The translations under genes were made by a program, and so were the position numbers. DNA of 64,000 nucleotides, from positions 1-64,000 of the forward strand of contig NZ_AMRK01000014.1 in assembly GCF_000299875.1 (NCBI RefSeq), given 5' to 3'. The stretch is from Celeribacter baekdonensis B30 (GTDB taxonomy: Bacteria; Pseudomonadota; Alphaproteobacteria; Rhodobacterales; Rhodobacteraceae). The notes beneath the pieces are model-generated. The model had not been told where the DNA came from, did no database searches, and saw nothing but the letters and a program-made list of their open reading frames with translations. Below, piece by piece: positions 62,191 to 64,000 of the stretch (positions within the stretch are counted from its first letter, which is position 1; each line of letters begins with the position of its first letter).

Positions 62191-64000
62191 TCAGTGTTGA
62201 ACCGTACGTAGGATCGCAACGCTTTCCTTGAGGCCAAACCGTTCCAGTTTGACGTAGAGCGTACTTTTCGCGATCCCCAGATCACGCGCAACAGAGGTCA
62301 AGTTGCCCTGATGCGCCCGGATTGCGGACATGATGGCCTCGCGTTCAGCCAGTTCCAGAGGGCTGATCCCCGCATGATCCGGCGGGGGGGTGTCAGAGAT
62401 CAGATCATGTGGCAGACCAAGCTCAGAGGGTAAATGTTCGGCCTCCAAAAGGTCGCCATCGCAGACCAGAAGGCTGCCCTCCAAGGCGTTGCGCAATTCG
62501 CGAATGTTGCCTGGCCAATCATATTGCTCCAAGGCGCGCCGCATGCCGTGCCCGATCCGGGGAACCGTTCGGTCATACCGGGCCGCGATCTGCGTCAGGA
62601 AATACTCCGCGAGCGGCACAATATCGCTACGCCGGTCGCGCAAGGGTGGAAGCGCCAAAGACGTCACTGCGATCCGGTAATACAAATCCATCCGGAACCG
62701 ACCCGCTTGCACTTCGGCTTTGAGGTCTCGGTTGGTCGCGGCGATCAGGCGAAAGCGGACTTTGCGTGGATGGTTCTCACCGATGCGGCAAATCTCGCCG
62801 GTTTCCAAAACCCGCAACAGATGCGGTTGCAGATCGAGAGGCATTTCGCCGATCTCATCCAAGAACAATGTGCCACCATCGGCGGCTTCAATTTTCCCCA
62901 TCATGCCGCCACGTTTGGCCCCGGTAAATGCGCCCTCCGCATAGCCGAATAATTCGCTGGTCAAAAGTTCGCGCGAAAACCCGCCGCAATTGACCGCCAT
63001 GAACGGGCCCTTCTGGTCCGGCCCCATGTCGTGAAACGCATGGGCAAAAGCATCCTTGCCGACGCCGGTTTCGCCCAACAACAGCACGGGAACCGAGGCT
63101 TTCGCCAGTTGTCGCGCCCGATTCAGCGCCGCCACATAGCGTGGTGCGGCGCCGATCAGGCGGTTAAACGCATCGGTTGGGGCGGAGTGCGGGCGGGGGA
63201 TGTCATGTATTTTGTTGCGCTGCACCAAGGCATTGCGGTCGGGCAGCACAAGGATCGAGCCAAGGCGATGTCCCTGCACATGGACGGGTTCGATCCAGTC
63301 CCGATCCACCCAAGACGGCATTTTCTCGGGCACGAGCTTGCCATCCCGCCACGGCAATGTCAGGTCGCGAATGGTGAGCGCCGGATCATTGCGGCCTTTT
63401 GCCAGTTGCGTCATCAACGCGGCGGCACTGTCATTGGCTTTGACGGCGCGGCCTTGACGATCAAAGACGATCAACCCGTCGCTTCCGGCGTTGTTCAGCC
63501 GGTCGAGATAGTGGTCAAGCAGCCGATACCGCAATTTCATTTCCTGACGCGCAAGACGGTTTTCGATCCGTCCAGACGCGGCGACCGCCAGCGCCAGCGC
63601 GTGACGGCTGTAGCTGTCTGTCAGGCCGGAAATATCAATCGCGCCAAGGATCGTATGGCTGATCGGATCGCGGATCACACTGGCCGAACAGGACCACCGT
63701 TTGATCCCGGAACAGAAATGTTCGGAGGAATGAATTTGAATCGGTTGGCCGATTTCAAGCGCGGTTCCGATGGCGTTGGTTCCACAACTGGCCTCACTCC
63801 AGCTTGCGCCGGGCATGAGATGAATGTTTTCAGCCGGGTCACGCAAAGAGGTGTCGCCCTCAATCGACAAAACCACACCGGCCGCATCCGTCAGCACCAT
63901 GACGGTTCCGGTTTCGTGTAAAAAATCGCGCGCAGATTGCATCACCGACACGCTGGCCCGTACAAGTTCCGTGTTGGTTTCCAAGAGGCCATACAGGGGA
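62191..64000 (-). CDS. Sigma-54-dependent activator, AcoR/AcxR type (5' end beyond the window)
   Basis: The protein has a GAF domain (about the first 150 residues visible, with [20 protein letters not shown]). The AAA+ domain has Walker A GETGVGKD, the sigma-54 contact [10 protein letters not shown] and Walker [13 protein letters not shown], and a Fis-type HTH ([20 protein letters not shown]) ends it. It is a complete enhancer-binding protein in contrast to the one at 40935. The frame stays open to the window edge, and the residues before the first visible start look like the AcoR N-terminus (YGL), so the gene probably begins outside. It likely activates the convergent carboxylase operon. Confidence 0.9.
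   Translation of the reverse strand, partial: PLYGLLETNTELVRASVSVMQSARDFLHETGTVMVLTDAAGVVLSIEGDTSLRDPAENIHLMPGASWSEASCGTNAIGTALEIGQPIQIHSSEHFCSGIKRWSCSASVIRDPISHTILGAIDISGLTDSYSRHALALAVAASGRIENRLARQEMKLRYRLLDHYLDRLNNAGSDGLIVFDRQGRAVKANDSAAALMTQLAKGRNDPALTIRDLTLPWRDGKLVPEKMPSWVDRDWIEPVHVQGHRLGSILVLPDRNALVQRNKIHDIPRPHSAPTDAFNRLIGAAPRYVAALNRARQLAKASVPVLLLGETGVGKDAFAHAFHDMGPDQKGPFMAVNCGGFSRELLTSELFGYAEGAFTGAKRGGMMGKIEAADGGTLFLDEIGEMPLDLQPHLLRVLETGEICRIGENHPRKVRFRLIAATNRDLKAEVQAGRFRMDLYYRIAVTSLALPPLRDRRSDIVPLAEYFLTQIAARYDRTVPRIGHGMRRALEQYDWPGNIRELRNALEGSLLVCDGDLLEAEHLPSELGLPHDLISDTPPPDHAGISPLELAEREAIMSAIRAHQGNLTSVARDLGIAKSTLYVKLERFGLKESVAILRTVQH

Noticed and set aside
1-64000. CRISPR arrays, tRNA or rRNA genes
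   Set aside because: No regularly spaced repeats of 25-40 bases and no recognisable tRNA or rRNA signature were seen by reading; a dedicated scan was not possible.

Overview
The window reads as a catabolic, accessory-rich segment of a GC-rich alphaproteobacterium. Gene content points to the Rhodobacterales (roseobacter-like): several TctC-type solute receptors, MocR, LysR and AcoR-type regulators, and tightly packed operons with 4-bp ATGA/GTGA overlaps. This placement is inferred from style and content, not from a marker gene. I saw no rRNA, tRNA or CRISPR array. A chromosomal catabolic island or a megaplasmid would both fit.

Layout. (1) 1-4.2 kb: a thiolase tail, two convergent paralogous GcvA-type LysR regulators whose 3' ends overlap, a DUF983 zinc-ribbon protein and a MocR regulator. 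(2) 4.4-11 kb: a complete Nit1C (nitBCDEFGH) operon, ending in an extra LnmK-like hot-dog gene and a strong terminator. Nit1C clusters are linked to nitrilase chemistry, nitrogen starvation and cyanide assimilation. (3) 11-25.4 kb: two orphan TctC receptors, a GH3 enzyme, a family III CoA-transferase, a four-gene sugar ABC transporter, three alpha/beta hydrolases, a ModA-like protein without a signal peptide and an acyl-CoA dehydrogenase. (4) 25.7-34 kb: an island flanked by a truncated thioesterase. It holds a FabMG-like enoyl-ACP reductase, a frameshifted secreted protein, an RND pump with its adaptor, a deiodinase-like thioredoxin-fold protein, a small membrane protein and a divergent TetR gene with a double palindromic operator.

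(5) 34.2-44.2 kb: two convergent operons sharing one operator, TGTCTCA-N12-TGAGACA. The rightward operon encodes an acetoin/pyruvate-dehydrogenase-like E1 alpha and beta, an E2 split into separate lipoyl and catalytic proteins, a lipoate ligase-like protein, an HbpS/GlcG-like protein, and a Tat-exported small subunit with a GMC dehydrogenase. The leftward operon encodes a carboxymuconolactone-decarboxylase-family protein, a lipoyl synthase and an AcoR-like regulator whose AAA+ domain has lost its Walker A and GAFTGA motifs. (6) 44.2-45.2 kb: decayed sequence with a transposase remnant and a Fic fragment. (7) 45.3-53.9 kb: a LysR gene, a complete TctCBA transporter, a cysteine-dioxygenase-like cupin, a four-domain rhodanese, a cystathionine beta-lyase-like enzyme and a YeiH-type exporter. 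Together these look like uptake and desulfuration of an organosulfur carboxylate. (8) 54-64 kb: a five-gene acetophenone-carboxylase-type operon with a candidate -24/-12 promoter and IHF site, convergent with an intact AcoR/AcxR-type sigma-54 activator that runs off the right edge.

The best candidates for an undescribed system are region 5 (a self-lipoylating split dehydrogenase complex coupled to a periplasmic GMC enzyme under a degenerate enhancer-binding protein), region 7 (organosulfur catabolism) and region 4 (an efflux pump paired with a target-bypass reductase).
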